A stretch of 64,000 bases of DNA from Geothrix sp. (GTDB taxonomy: Bacteria; Acidobacteriota; Holophagae; Holophagales; Holophagaceae). Positions 9,322 to 19,043 of the stretch are shown here, one piece after another. The DNA lies in NCBI GenBank assembly GCA_019449415.1, contig JAGRPP010000027.1, forward strand, positions 33,273 through 97,272. Direction: 5' to 3'. The first letter of the stretch is position 1. Every line of letters starts with the position of its first letter. Under the pieces are notes generated by a model. That model did not search any database, was not told the origin of the DNA, and saw only the letters and a list, made by a program, of their open reading frames with translations. Made by a program: the position numbers and the translations under genes.

Positions 9322-10520
9322 TCGACCTTGCGCTTCTCGTAGACTTTCGCCGGATCCAGGGCGAAGGCGTACCGACTGGTCCAGAGGCGGTCGTGGATGC
9401 GGGCCGCCTGGGCCGCCAAGGGCGAGTCACGGAAGATCAGCTCGATGTTCCGGGAGTCGGTGAAGTAGCTCTCCTCCCAGTTGCTGGTGCCCAGCACCAG
9501 GTGCGTCTCATCCACCACGAGGTATTTGCTGTGGATGGTGCGGGCGTAGGGAATGTGGCCCTCCTTCGCCTCCGGGATGGGCGCGACCTTCACCTCGAGG
9601 TTCGGGATCAGCGCGAGGGCCTTCAGGTGCGGGAGGGCCCGGCCGCCCAGCACCCAGTCCGAGACCAGCAGGCGCACCTTCACGCCCCGCACGGCCGCGG
9701 CCCTGAGGGCGTCATCCAGCACCGGCCAGAAGCGGTCCTGGCCCGCCACCGGCGAATAGGTCAGCAGCTGCACCCGCACGGTCTGTTTCGCCTGGGCGAT
9801 GAGTTCCACCAGGGCCTCGATGGAAGGGCGGATGTCCTTCGGCGTGAGGAAGGGCGGGCTGGCCACCAGCTCCACCTGCGGACGGGCCGACACCGGTGCT
9901 GGAGCCGGAAGGTCCGGGAGCTTTCCGGTTCCGGCGAAGGTCCAGTCCACGGCGAAGAGCTGCGCGAGCCGGGTGACGATCCGGGCGTCGGAGGTCCGCA
10001 CACCCAGTTCGTGGATGTGCTCCAGCGCCCGCCAGTCGAAGTTCTGGCTGCCCAGGAAGGCCTCCTGGCCATCCACCACGAAATACTTGGCGTGGAGGAT
10101 CCCCCTGGAGACCCCCGCCAGATCGAAGCTGCGCACCTGGGCGCCGGGAACGCGGCGGAGACGCGCCACGGATGCCGGATCCTGGTCCAGCATCTTCGAG
10201 GAGAGCAGGAAGCGCACCTTCACGCCGCGGGCCCCCGCCTTCTCCAGTTCCACCAGCACGGGTTCGAGGGCGCTGCCCGGACGACTGGTGACATAGAACT
10301 CCGCGGCATCGATGCTCGTCCGCGCGCCGCGGACCAGGTCGACCCAGACATCCTTGGCGAAGGGCAGCGCCGGGTCCGCCAGGTCCGTCTCCGCGGGGAT
10401 CGACTGCACCAGGCGGGTGGCAGGCGCTGGAGGCTCGCTCCCGGGTTGCGCCAGCGCAGACTGGGGGATGCCGAGGCACCAGGCGGTGGCGAAGGTCAGA
10501 AGCAGGGGACGGAAGGTCAT
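9318..10520 (-). CDS. Exported phospholipase D-like protein
   Basis: A 400-residue protein with a signal peptide (ATAWCLGIPQSALAQ) and two phospholipase D motifs: HAKYFVVDGQEAFLGSQN in the first half and HSKYLVVDETHLVLGTSN in the second, each with the HxK, D and GS/GT-N elements. The two HKD motifs together form one active site that acts through a phosphohistidine intermediate. Family members hydrolyse phospholipids or make cardiolipin; a signal peptide without membrane spans suggests a periplasmic or secreted hydrolase. The gene is convergent with mqnE and divergent from the folate gene. Confidence 0.85.
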   Translation of the reverse strand: MTFRPLLLTFATAWCLGIPQSALAQPGSEPPAPATRLVQSIPAETDLADPALPFAKDVWVDLVRGARTSIDAAEFYVTSRPGSALEPVLVELEKAGARGVKVRFLLSSKMLDQDPASVARLRRVPGAQVRSFDLAGVSRGILHAKYFVVDGQEAFLGSQNFDWRALEHIHELGVRTSDARIVTRLAQLFAVDWTFAGTGKLPDLPAPAPVSARPQVELVASPPFLTPKDIRPSIEALVELIAQAKQTVRVQLLTYSPVAGQDRFWPVLDDALRAAAVRGVKVRLLVSDWVLGGRALPHLKALALIPNLEVKVAPIPEAKEGHIPYARTIHSKYLVVDETHLVLGTSNWEESYFTDSRNIELIFRDSPLAAQAARIHDRLWTSRYAFALDPAKVYEKRKVD

Positions 10521-10585
10521 GGCATCACTCCAGCTGCGAGGATACTCCGTTGACGCGGGCCCTTCGCCCCTGCTGAGGTGAGGGC

Positions 10586-11143
10586 ATGGACACCAAGGCC
10601 GAGTTCCGCGCCCACCTGAAGACCCGCCGGGACGCGCTGCCCGCAGAGGCGCGCGAGGCCTGGTCCAAGGCCATCGCCGGGCATCTGGACCCCCTCTGCC
10701 GTCAGCGGCGCGTCACCCGCATCGGCGCCTTCTGGCCCTTCGGCTCGGAGATCGACCTGCGCCCCGCCGTGGCCGCTCACCCGGACTGGCTGTGGTTCTT
10801 CCCGCGCGTGGCCTCCACCCAGCCCCCCCGGCTGGCCTGGGGCACGGAGCCGCTGGAAAAGGGCCATTGGGGCCTCCTGGAGCCGGCCCTGGCCCAGCAT
10901 TTCCTCCCGCCGGTGCAGCTGCTGCTGGTGCCGGGCCTCGCGTTCGACGACGAGGGCTACCGCATCGGCTATGGCCGGGGGTTCTACGATGCGCTGCTGG
11001 CGAAACTGCCGGAGGAGGTGCTCACCGTGGGCGTGGGCTTTGAAGCGCAGATGCACCTTCCCGTCCCCGTGGAGCCCCACGACTGGCCCGTGCAGGCGCT
11101 CCTGAGCGAGCGCGGCCTGCGCCTCCTGAATACCGGAGGCTGA
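10586..11143 (+). CDS. 5-formyltetrahydrofolate cyclo-ligase
   Basis: A 185-residue enzyme that converts 5-formyl-THF and ATP to 5,10-methenyl-THF, salvaging a storage folate. FRAHLKTRRDALP near the N terminus, IGAFWPFGSEIDLRP, and the C-terminal LLLVPGLAFDDEGYRIGYGRGFYD block (the DxxGxRxGxGxGxYD nucleotide-binding signature) identify the family. Length is typical. The ATG at 10586 follows GAGGTGAGGGC. The promoter must lie within the 65-bp gap to the divergent phospholipase D-like gene. Confidence 0.93.
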   Translation: MDTKAEFRAHLKTRRDALPAEAREAWSKAIAGHLDPLCRQRRVTRIGAFWPFGSEIDLRPAVAAHPDWLWFFPRVASTQPPRLAWGTEPLEKGHWGLLEPALAQHFLPPVQLLLVPGLAFDDEGYRIGYGRGFYDALLAKLPEEVLTVGVGFEAQMHLPVPVEPHDWPVQALLSERGLRLLNTGG

Positions 11144-11154
11144 GAAGGTTCCCC

Positions 11155-13263
11155 CTACCCCAGCTTCAGGATGCTCGAGCCGTCCGCGTAATCCTCCGTG
11201 GGCGTCTCCCGCATTTTCTGGAGCACCTGCACCAGGGCGCGGATGCGGTCAACCATGTCCCCGATCTTGGCCAGTTTGGCCTCTTCGGGGTATTTGCGCT
11301 GGAGCATCTCCACCTGCATGGAGATGATCGCCAGCGGATTGTTGATCTCGTGCTTGAGGGTACCCGCCATCTGGCGGAAAGACTCCAGCCGCTCGGCGGC
11401 CAGGGCCCGCTGCTGCAGCTCCGTGTGCCCCCGGAGCACCTGGAGGCGATGATACAGAGCCTCCCAGCGGAAACCCTCGGCCAGCCAATCGGTCGCCCCC
11501 GCCTCGATGAGCCGCGAGGTCTCGTCCTCGCTGGAGCGCACCACCAGGATGGGCGTGGTGGCGAAGGAGGGATGCTGCCGGTAGGCGCGGATCGTCGATT
11601 CCAGCTCCGGGTTGCCTTTGGCGTCGATCACCAGGAAACGGAACTTGGGCAGGGGCGGCGGGGGCGGCTGGATTTCCAGCGGATGCAGCAGCAGGTCCCC
11701 GGCCTCGGCTACGGTCTGGAACAGTCCCAGCAGGCCGAGTTCATCGCTGACGAGGCCCAGCAGCGGCCGGCTGGGCTCCTCGGGCATGGCGTCGGGTCCC
11801 TCGGGCAGGTAGAGATCCAGGGCCTGGTCCGCCCACTGCCAGCGGAGCCCCGCATCCTGCAGCACGCGCTGAGTCCAGGGATCGGGGGTGGGGGCATGCA
11901 GCCCCGGGGGCAGCCCCAGCCGCAGGATGTGGAAGCCCCGTTCCTGATCCCACCGGGCGGAAATCTCCATGCCGGGAGACAGCTGCATGAGCATGAGCTC
12001 GACGAGACCGGCCAGGGCCGGGATGAGGGGCCCCCCGGGCATCCAGACGAACCCCTGGGGCGGATCCGACCAGCGCAGCGTCACCCGGCGGAGGGCGACG
12101 AGGGCCTCCCAGCGCCGGGCCAGATCCTCCTGAAGGGACGAGAGCGGAAAAGGATGGCCCGTGGTCGAGGCGGCCGCCTCGGGCAGGCCCTCGCGATGCC
12201 CATGGTCCAGCAGGGTGGCGAGCTGGTCCAGCTGGCCCCGGATGGCCTCGCCCGCCGCCACCGGCAGCTCCTCCGCCCAGCCCTGGATGCGGCGCAGGGG
12301 CACGGCCATGGCCGCGAGCAACTCGCCATGGCGGTCCATCTCGCGCTGGCGCTCGTTCCGCAGGCGCAGCAGCTCGCCCTGCTGTTCCGCCTGGCTGAGG
12401 GCCCGCCGCTGGAGCATGGCCTGGCGGAGAGCCAGAGAGCCCTGGCGCACGAAGGCCTGGAAGATGGCTAGGTCGAAGCGGCTGAAGGGCCTTCCGGCGG
12501 ATTCGCGGTCCAGATAGAGCGCGCCCAGGATGTCGCCTTCATCGATCATGGGGGCGCACAACAGCGAGCCGCGGTGCAGCTCCACCAGGCTCAACCCGCC
12601 GAACCGGGGGTCGGCCAGGGGCCGGTTGGACAGCACGGCCGTGTGCTCCTGAGCCACATAGTCGAGCACGGAGCGGGACAGCCCGATGCCCTCCTGCACA
12701 TCCCCGACGCGATGGACCGTGCGCCAGCCGCCCTCCTTCAGCCTCATCACCAGGAAGCCCCGATCGCCGGCCAGGAGGCGGAGGGATTCCTCGAGGAGGC
12801 CCCGCACCTGGGCATCGGAATCCATCTCACGCAGAAGCCGTTCGGTGGATCGGTACAGCAGCTCGACCCCCCGGATGAGCACCATCGCCTGGGCCGGCTC
12901 GGGTTGGACCTCCTGAAAGAGATCCCCCACCCGCTCGGCGAAGGTGGTGCCGTCCAACCCCGGGAAACCGGCGGTGAAGGTCACATGCCACCCACCCAGC
13001 GACAGCTCATCCCCGTCCTGCAGGGTGTTGCCCTGGGGGCGGTTGAGGGGCAGACCGTTCAGGGTGGTGCCGTTGGCCGATTCGAGGTCCTTCACCCACC
13101 AGACCTCGCCGATGCGCCTCAGCTCGGCATGGGTCCGGGACAGGCTGCCGAAGGCCGGCTGGGCCACGGCGCAGGCCATGGGATCACGGCCCAGGATGCA
13201 GGGATCTTCCGTGATCGCATGTCGGAAGCGCTGGCTTCCTTCCATCCAGGACAGATACGGCAT
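11155..13263 (-). CDS. FHA-GAF signalling protein with rearranged histidine-kinase modules
   Basis: A 702-residue cytoplasmic protein. Residues 1-100 are an FHA domain (CILGRDP, SLSRTHAELRRI, DLESANGTTLNGLPLN) that should bind phosphothreonine. About 120-285 is GAF-like (LLCAPMIDEGDILGALYLDR). A coiled stretch leads to about 365-480, which looks like a degenerate GHKL ATPase fold lacking clear N and G boxes. About 490-630 resembles a receiver domain (FRFLVIDAKGN, TTPILVVRSSEDETSRLI). The C terminus is a DHp helix pair with the H-box MAGTLKHEINNPLAII (His638). The usual order DHp-ATPase is thus reversed and the ATPase probably does not bind ATP. It may be a phosphotransfer or scaffold protein rather than an autonomous kinase. 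Confidence 0.75.
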   Translation of the reverse strand: MPYLSWMEGSQRFRHAITEDPCILGRDPMACAVAQPAFGSLSRTHAELRRIGEVWWVKDLESANGTTLNGLPLNRPQGNTLQDGDELSLGGWHVTFTAGFPGLDGTTFAERVGDLFQEVQPEPAQAMVLIRGVELLYRSTERLLREMDSDAQVRGLLEESLRLLAGDRGFLVMRLKEGGWRTVHRVGDVQEGIGLSRSVLDYVAQEHTAVLSNRPLADPRFGGLSLVELHRGSLLCAPMIDEGDILGALYLDRESAGRPFSRFDLAIFQAFVRQGSLALRQAMLQRRALSQAEQQGELLRLRNERQREMDRHGELLAAMAVPLRRIQGWAEELPVAAGEAIRGQLDQLATLLDHGHREGLPEAAASTTGHPFPLSSLQEDLARRWEALVALRRVTLRWSDPPQGFVWMPGGPLIPALAGLVELMLMQLSPGMEISARWDQERGFHILRLGLPPGLHAPTPDPWTQRVLQDAGLRWQWADQALDLYLPEGPDAMPEEPSRPLLGLVSDELGLLGLFQTVAEAGDLLLHPLEIQPPPPPLPKFRFLVIDAKGNPELESTIRAYRQHPSFATTPILVVRSSEDETSRLIEAGATDWLAEGFRWEALYHRLQVLRGHTELQQRALAAERLESFRQMAGTLKHEINNPLAIISMQVEMLQRKYPEEAKLAKIGDMVDRIRALVQVLQKMRETPTEDYADGSSILKLG

Positions 13264-13310
13264 CCAGCCCCCCCACTGTCCTCTTTCGGCGGATGCCGGC
13301 CAATCCTGAA

Positions 13311-13610
13311 TCAGGAAGGCAAAGGATACCGCGTGTCGTGGGTCCGGCTGGGGCGGAAGAAGAGCATGGTGTGGCCGATGGTCCAGACATGTTCCAGGCC
13401 CGCAACCGCCGCGCAGAGGGCCTTGGCGGCGGTGTCTTCATCCTCGAAGCTGTTGGGGTTGATCTTGACCTTGACAAGCTCCAGGCTGTCGACCATCACA
13501 TCGAGTTCGGCGGCCTGGGCAGGCGTCACGCCCCCCTTGCCCACATGCATGACAGGCTTGAGCTTGTGGGCCTGGGCCTTGAGGAACTGGCGTTGTTTGG
13601 GCGTAAGCAT
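13311..13610 (-). CDS. yhbY: YhbY/CRS1-type RNA-binding protein
   Basis: A 99-residue protein made of a single CRM domain. LTPKQRQFLKAQAHKLKPVM and HVGKGGVTPAQAAELD are its signatures; the GKGG loop is the conserved RNA-contact loop. E. coli YhbY associates with pre-50S ribosomal particles, so a role in large-subunit assembly is likely. The ATG is preceded by GGAGA at good spacing. It is divergent from the M64 peptidase gene 45 bp away. Confidence 0.9.
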   Translation of the reverse strand: MLTPKQRQFLKAQAHKLKPVMHVGKGGVTPAQAAELDVMVDSLELVKVKINPNSFEDEDTAAKALCAAVAGLEHVWTIGHTMLFFRPSRTHDTRYPLPS

Positions 13611-13654
13611 CGGGTCTCCGGCCTTCCAGTCTATCCTCGATGGCGAGGTGTCCC

Positions 13655-15037
13655 ATGCTCCGTCCTCTGCTGCTCTCCCTCGCCGCCCTGGCCTGCCTGG
13701 CCGCCCCGCCCCGCACCTTGCGGGTGGACTATGGCCATACGGGAGATGCCACCTCCGAGCGCTTCGGCGTGGACCGGGTGGTGCTGGAGCCCCTGCCCTG
13801 GCCCGGTGATCCCACCAAGGCCGTGGACACCAGCAACCTCGGGAAGTACTGCTTCGAAGTGATCGACAAGGCCACCGGGAAGCTGCTTTATTCCAGGGGT
13901 TTCGCCAGCATCTACGGTGAATGGGAGACCACCGACGAGGCCAAGACCCTGGGCCGCTCGTTCTCCGAGTCCCTGCGCTTCCCGCAGCCCGAGGCCCCCG
14001 TCCGCATCCAGGTGAAGAAGCGCGACGCCAAGAACGCCTTCCAGACCCTCTGGACCTTCGAGGTCGATCCCAAAGATCCCCTCATCGAGCGGACCCCCGC
14101 CCCGGCGGCCGGCGCGCTCATCGCCCTCCAGAAGGCCGGCGATCCTGCGGACAAGGTGGATTTCCTCATTCTGGGTGATGGCTACTCGGCCGCCGAGCGC
14201 GGCAAGTTCGAGCAGCAGGCGCGCAAGGTCATGGAGTTGCTCTTCCAGCAGACCCCCTTCAAGGAGCACCGGAAGGACTTCAATGTGTGGGCCCTCTGCC
14301 CCGAATCCAAGGAGAGCGGCATCTCCCGGCCCTCCACGGGCGTTCACAAGCGCACCCCCCTGGGCACCACCTACGACGCCTTCGGCAGCGAACGCTATGT
14401 GCTCACCTTCGACAATCGCGCCTGGCGCGACATCGCCGCCCAGGCCCCCTACGAGTTCGTGGAGATCCTGGTGAACGCCGAGACCTACGGCGGCGGCGGC
14501 ATCCACAACCTCTACAGCACCGCCTCCGCGGGCAACAGCACCATCGGCTACCTCTTCGTGCATGAGTTCGGCCACCACTTCGCGGGCCTGGCCGACGAGT
14601 ACTACACCTCCGATGTGGCCGTCACCAATAGTCCCTCCCGTCCCGAGCCTTGGGAGCCCAACGCCACAGCCGATCCGAAGCATCCGAAGTGGAGCAGCCT
14701 CCTGACCGCCGGCGTGCCCCTGCCCACGCCCTGGAAGAAGGACGAGTTCGAGGCCCACAGCCACGCCTACCAGAAGGAACGCCGCGCCATCCGCGCCGCC
14801 AACCGGCCCGAGTCGGAGATGGATGCCCTCTTCGCCCGGGAGAAGGTCTTCGAAACGAAGCTGCTGGGCACCGATGCCCACAGCGGGAAGGTGGGCGCCT
14901 TCGAGGGGGCCAACTACGAGGCCAAGGGCTACTTCCGCAGCCAGGAGGACTGCCTCATGTTCACCCGCGACGAAGTCGGCTTCTGCGCCGCCTGTCGGGC
15001 CGCCATCGAGAAGGTGATCCGGCAGTACGCGAAATAG
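13655..15037 (+). CDS. Exported M64-family zinc metallopeptidase
   Basis: A 460-residue protein with a signal peptide (MLRPLLLSLAALACLAAPP). An N-terminal beta-rich region of about 140 residues precedes the catalytic domain, recognised by DFLILGDGYSAAERGKF, NVWALCPESKESG, and the zinc site HEFGHHFAGLADEYY, where two His and a downstream Asp bind zinc and Glu is the base. This matches the M64 peptidases first known for IgA cleavage; in an environmental bacterium the substrate is unknown. The C-terminal CxxC (FCAACRAAIEKV) is a feature of the group. The ATG at 13655 is chosen for the GAGGTG upstream and the clean signal peptide; the ATG at 13640 lacks these. Confidence 0.85.
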   Translation: MLRPLLLSLAALACLAAPPRTLRVDYGHTGDATSERFGVDRVVLEPLPWPGDPTKAVDTSNLGKYCFEVIDKATGKLLYSRGFASIYGEWETTDEAKTLGRSFSESLRFPQPEAPVRIQVKKRDAKNAFQTLWTFEVDPKDPLIERTPAPAAGALIALQKAGDPADKVDFLILGDGYSAAERGKFEQQARKVMELLFQQTPFKEHRKDFNVWALCPESKESGISRPSTGVHKRTPLGTTYDAFGSERYVLTFDNRAWRDIAAQAPYEFVEILVNAETYGGGGIHNLYSTASAGNSTIGYLFVHEFGHHFAGLADEYYTSDVAVTNSPSRPEPWEPNATADPKHPKWSSLLTAGVPLPTPWKKDEFEAHSHAYQKERRAIRAANRPESEMDALFAREKVFETKLLGTDAHSGKVGAFEGANYEAKGYFRSQEDCLMFTRDEVGFCAACRAAIEKVIRQYAK

Positions 15038-15046
15038 GGTCGCGGG

Positions 15047-15412
15047 TCAGTCCGGTCCCAGCATCCGTCGCAGGAGACGCCCGGCCAGAGCGCAACTGAA
15101 GGCCAACCCAAGCCCGAACGCCGCCGCCATGACCACTTCGAAGGGCCACAGATTGTGGGAGGTGGGATCCTTCGCTCCCTCCACCACCACCCGGGCCATC
15201 ACGGCACCGGGCACGGCGGAACCCGTGACGAGGGTGGCCCGCCCCAACCCAAGGGGTGTCCAGCCGCCGGCCCAGGCGGCGACGACCACGAAAGCCAGGA
15301 AACCAATCATCGAGACGGGATGGGAGAAGGTGAACCGGTTGTAGGGGGCCACCCACCAGGGGATCCCTGCGGCAAGCAAAGCCGCGGCAAACCAGACCCA
15401 CGAAGGCTTCAT
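15047..15412 (-). CDS. Small hypothetical membrane protein
   Basis: A 121-residue protein with about four hydrophobic segments (WVWFAAALLAAGIPWWVAP, MIGFLAFVVVAAWAG, ATLVTGSAVPGAVMA, VVMAAAFGLGLAFSCALAG) and a basic C-terminal tail (RLLRRMLGPD). I do not recognise the family. It starts 10 bp after the end of uvrB on the same strand, so it may be transcribed with uvrB, though a shared function is not implied. It converges with the M64 peptidase gene. Confidence 0.6.
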   Translation of the reverse strand: MKPSWVWFAAALLAAGIPWWVAPYNRFTFSHPVSMIGFLAFVVVAAWAGGWTPLGLGRATLVTGSAVPGAVMARVVVEGAKDPTSHNLWPFEVVMAAAFGLGLAFSCALAGRLLRRMLGPD

Positions 15413-15422
15413 CGGGTCCGCC

Positions 15423-17474
15423 TCAGCTCGGCACGGGCCCTGAGGCCATGGCGAGGGGCGAGTCCCCGGCGGACAGGAGCCGATCGCGGCGGGCGTGGAG
15501 GATGCGGTCGCGCAATTCCGCCGCCTCCTCGAACTTCATGTGGGAGGCCAGCTCCTTCATGCGCTTCTCGAGCTTGGCCACTTCCCGCTCGAAGGCCTTA
15601 TCCTCGAGGTAGAGCAGCGGCTCTTCGGCGGCCTGGTCCTCCCTGGAGACATTGATGAATTCCCGTGCCAGGGCCTCGCCCATGACATCGTCCAGGTTGC
15701 GCTTGACGGTCTCGGGTGTGATGCCGTGCTCCAGGTTGTGCGCCAGCTGCTTGTTGCGCCGCCGCTCGGTCTCGCCGATGGCCTGCTTCATGGAACCCGT
15801 CATCACATCGGCGTAGAGGATGGCCCGGCCGTTCACATGGCGCGCCGCCCGGCCGATGGTCTGGATGAGGCTTCGGTTGTTGCGCAGGAAGCCCTCCTTG
15901 TCCGCATCCAGGATGGCCACCAGGCTCACTTCCGGAAGGTCCAAGCCTTCGCGCAGCAGGTTGATGCCCACCAGCACATCGAAGACGCCCCGGCGCAGGT
16001 TCTTCAGCAACTCCACGCGCTCCAGCGTGTCGATCTCGCTGTGCAGGTACTCGGCCTTGATGCCCAGTTCCTGGTAGTAAGCCGTGAGCTGCTCCGCCAG
16101 CTTCTTGGTGAGCACGGTGACCAGCACCCGCTCGTCCCGGGCCACGGTCTTGCGGATCTCCTCCAGCAGGTCGTCCACCTGGGTGCCCACCGGGCGCACC
16201 TCGACGAGGGGATCCACCAGTCCTGTGGGCCGCACCACCTGCTCCACGAAGGCGCCGCCGCTCTGCTGCAGCTCGTAGTCGCCCGGGGTGGCGGAGACAT
16301 ACACCACTTGCTTCACCCGGCTCTCAAATTCTTCGAACTTGAGAGGACGGTTATCCAGGGCGGAAGGGAGGCGGAAGCCGTAGTCCACGAGGGTGGTCTT
16401 GCGGGAGCGGTCGCCGTTGTACATGCCGTGGAGCTGGCCCGTGGCCACATGGCTTTCGTCCATGAAGACGATGAAGTCCTCGGGGAAGTAGTCCAGCAGC
16501 GTGTGGGGCGGCTGGCCCGGCTGGCGGCCGTCCAGGAAGCGGCTGTAGTTCTCGATACCGCTGCAGTGGCCCATCTCCTTCATCATCTCCACATCGTAGA
16601 TGACGCGCTGATGGAGCCGCTGCAGCTCGACGATCTTGCCGGCGGCCCGGAACTCGTTCTCCCGCGCCTCCAGCTCCACCTTGATGTCGTGGATGGCGGC
16701 CTTGAGCTTGTCCTCGGGTGTCACATAGTGCGTCTTGGGCCAGATGGTGAGGTCGTCCAGCTTCTCGGTCACCACGCCCCGCAGGGGGTCGATCTTCGAG
16801 AGGCGCTCCACCTCGTCGCCCCATAGCTCGATGCGGTAGGCGACATCCTCATAGGCCGGATAGACCTCCACCACATCGCCGCGCACGCGGAAGATGCCGG
16901 GCTCGAAGCTGAGGTGGTTGCGCTGGTACTGGATCGCCACCAGGTCCCGCAGCAGCATGGCCCGGTCGATGGCCTGTCCGGTCTTCAGGTTCACCGAGAG
17001 GTTCAGGTACGAGCTGGGATCACCCAGGCCGTAGATGCAGCTCACGGAGGCCACCACGATGGTGTCGCGGCGCTCCAGCAGGCAGCGGGTGGCGCTGAGG
17101 CGCAGCTTCTCCAGCTCCTCGTTGATCTTCGCGTCCTTGTCGATGAACAGGTCCCGCTCGGGCACATAGGCCTCGGGCTGGTAGTAGTCGTAGTAGCTGA
17201 CGAAGTACTCGACGGCGTTCTCGGGGAAGAACTGCTTGAACTCGCTGAACAGCTGCGCGGCGAGGGTCTTGTTCGGCGCGAAGATGAGCGCCGGCCGGCC
17301 GGCCCGGGCGATGGTGCTGGCCATGGTGTAGGTCTTTCCCGAACCCGTCACCCCCAGCAGGGTCTGGGCACGGTCCCCGCGCTGAAGGCCCTCCACCAGC
17401 TGCGCGATGGCCTCTGGCTGGTCCCCGGCGGGGGAGTACGGCGACACGAGCTTGAAGGGAATTGCCTTGGCCAT
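15423..17474 (-). CDS. uvrB: Excinuclease ABC subunit B
   Basis: A 683-residue nucleotide excision repair helicase-like subunit that loads onto damaged DNA with UvrA and recruits UvrC. Walker A is in [15 protein letters not shown], the beta-hairpin region contains [17 protein letters not shown], the DEAD-like box is FMDESHV, the helicase motif VI region is [20 protein letters not shown], and the C-terminal UVR domain ([19 protein letters not shown]) binds UvrC. Full length and intact. uvrA and uvrC are not in the window. Confidence 0.98.
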   Translation of the reverse strand: MAKAIPFKLVSPYSPAGDQPEAIAQLVEGLQRGDRAQTLLGVTGSGKTYTMASTIARAGRPALIFAPNKTLAAQLFSEFKQFFPENAVEYFVSYYDYYQPEAYVPERDLFIDKDAKINEELEKLRLSATRCLLERRDTIVVASVSCIYGLGDPSSYLNLSVNLKTGQAIDRAMLLRDLVAIQYQRNHLSFEPGIFRVRGDVVEVYPAYEDVAYRIELWGDEVERLSKIDPLRGVVTEKLDDLTIWPKTHYVTPEDKLKAAIHDIKVELEARENEFRAAGKIVELQRLHQRVIYDVEMMKEMGHCSGIENYSRFLDGRQPGQPPHTLLDYFPEDFIVFMDESHVATGQLHGMYNGDRSRKTTLVDYGFRLPSALDNRPLKFEEFESRVKQVVYVSATPGDYELQQSGGAFVEQVVRPTGLVDPLVEVRPVGTQVDDLLEEIRKTVARDERVLVTVLTKKLAEQLTAYYQELGIKAEYLHSEIDTLERVELLKNLRRGVFDVLVGINLLREGLDLPEVSLVAILDADKEGFLRNNRSLIQTIGRAARHVNGRAILYADVMTGSMKQAIGETERRRNKQLAHNLEHGITPETVKRNLDDVMGEALAREFINVSREDQAAEEPLLYLEDKAFEREVAKLEKRMKELASHMKFEEAAELRDRILHARRDRLLSAGDSPLAMASGPVPS

Positions 17475-17486
17475 AGAACCAAAAGC

Positions 17487-17556
17487 AAACCACGAAGCAG
17501 AGAAGACGCGAAGAATTATTCGTCTTTCATTCGCGTTTTCGCGGTGTCAGCGGGGC
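17487..17556. repeat. Imperfect palindrome in the fabF-uvrB gap
   Basis: The 225-bp gap between fabF and uvrB contains CCACGAAG followed by ACGCGAA at 17506, GAATTATTC in the centre, and TTCGCGT ending at 17536, giving a perfect 7-bp outer dyad with a palindromic core. The A/T-rich centre contrasts with the surrounding GC-rich DNA. The heptamer CCACGAAG also starts the larger hairpin at 26041, so both may belong to one dispersed REP-like family. Nothing else was recognised in this gap. Confidence 0.4.
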
Positions 17557-17699
17557 CCATTCCCAGGGCGAAGCGAGCCGTCCCCCCAGGTCCTTTTGAA
17601 TGAACCCAGCCAGGACGAAGGGGACGGGACGCGAAGACCGGCTTCGAGGCATCCCCTTCATCCCCTGCATCCTGGCTTGTCTGGAAGCTCCCGGGAAAC

Positions 17700-18953
17700 C
17701 TAGATTTTCCGCAGGATCAGGCAGCCATTGGTACCGCCGAAGCCGAAGCCGTTGTTCATGGCGTATTCGGCATCGAAGGTGCCGGCCACATTGGGCGTCA
17801 CATCCAAGTCGCACTCGGGATCCTGGCGATCCACATTGATGGTGGGGGGGATCTTCCCGGTCTTGACGGCCATGACGGCCACGATGGTCTCCAGGCCGCC
17901 GGCGGCGCCCAGCAGGTGGCCGTGCATGGACTTGGAACTGCTCACCTTGATCTTCTTCGAGTGCTCGCCGAAGACCTTCTGGATGGCCTGGCACTCCAGC
18001 TTGTCGCCCACGGGCGTGCTGGTGCCGTGCATGTTCACATAGCCCACTTCCTCGGCCGCGATGTCGGCGTCCTTGATGGCCGCCCGCATGACGCGCTGGC
18101 CGCCCTCACCCTCGGGGGCGGGGGTGGTGATGTGGTTGGCGTCGCCGCTCATGCCGTACCCGGCCACCTCGGCGTAGATCTTGGCGCCGCGGGCCTTGGC
18201 CAGCTCGTATTCCTCGAGGATGACGATGCCGGCGCCTTCGGCCATCACGAAGCCGTCCCGGTCCACATCGAAGGGTCGGGAGGCGCGCTCAGGCTCGTCG
18301 TTGCGGGTGCTGAGGGCGCGCATGGCCGCGAAGCCGCCCACGCCCAGCTGGTTCACCACCGAGTCGCTGCCGCCGGCCATCATGCGGTCCGCATAGCCGA
18401 AGGCGATGAGGCGCGCGGCGTCGCCGATGGCGTGGGCGCCGGTGGCGCAGGCGGTGGCCACGGCGCTGCACGGGCCCTGCAGGCCGTACTTGATGCTGGC
18501 CTGGCCGCTGGCCAGGTTCACGATGAGGCTGGGGATGAAGAAGGGGCTGGTGCGGCGGGGGCCGCGGTAGCCGTTGGCCTCGTCCCAGATGGTGCTGAGG
18601 CCGCCGATGCCGCTGCCGATGTAGGTGCCGAACACCTCGCGCTCAGCCTTGGTGAGTTCCACCTGGTCGAAGCCCGCATCCACCCAGGCCTCATGGGCCG
18701 CACCCAGGGCGTAGTGGATGAAGATGTCCATCTTCTTCTGCTCTTTCTTCTCGATGAACAGGTCGGGGTTGAAGCCCTTGACCTGGCCGGCGATCTTGCA
18801 GGCGAAGTCGGTGACATCGAAACGGTCGATGGTGCCGATGCCGCTCTTCCCGGCCAGGAGGTTGGCCCAGGTCTCGGGAACGGTGAGGCCGCAGGGATTG
18901 ACCGTTCCCATGCCCGTGATGACGACGCGACGGCGCTGGACAGTCCTGCTCAT
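17700..18953 (-). CDS. fabF: 3-oxoacyl-ACP synthase II
   Basis: A 417-residue condensing enzyme that extends acyl-ACP with malonyl-ACP in fatty acid synthesis. The Cys-His-His triad is visible: Cys in VATACATGAHAIGDA, His in NMHGTSTPVGDKLE and His in SMHGHLLGAAGGLE. VVITGMGTVNPCG at the N terminus and the C-terminal GFGGTNGCLIL are standard for FabF. The ATG follows GAGGTG. It lies 90 bp downstream of the acyl carrier protein gene on the same strand, the usual acpP-fabF order. Confidence 0.97.
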   Translation of the reverse strand: MSRTVQRRRVVITGMGTVNPCGLTVPETWANLLAGKSGIGTIDRFDVTDFACKIAGQVKGFNPDLFIEKKEQKKMDIFIHYALGAAHEAWVDAGFDQVELTKAEREVFGTYIGSGIGGLSTIWDEANGYRGPRRTSPFFIPSLIVNLASGQASIKYGLQGPCSAVATACATGAHAIGDAARLIAFGYADRMMAGGSDSVVNQLGVGGFAAMRALSTRNDEPERASRPFDVDRDGFVMAEGAGIVILEEYELAKARGAKIYAEVAGYGMSGDANHITTPAPEGEGGQRVMRAAIKDADIAAEEVGYVNMHGTSTPVGDKLECQAIQKVFGEHSKKIKVSSSKSMHGHLLGAAGGLETIVAVMAVKTGKIPPTINVDRQDPECDLDVTPNVAGTFDAEYAMNNGFGFGGTNGCLILRKI

Positions 18954-19043
18954 GGCTTCACCTCACTTTTCGTTGGACGGACGGGAAAACAAACATGCCG
19001 CAGGGCCGTGGGGGCGCTGCGGCATGTAACGATCCACGCAGGA

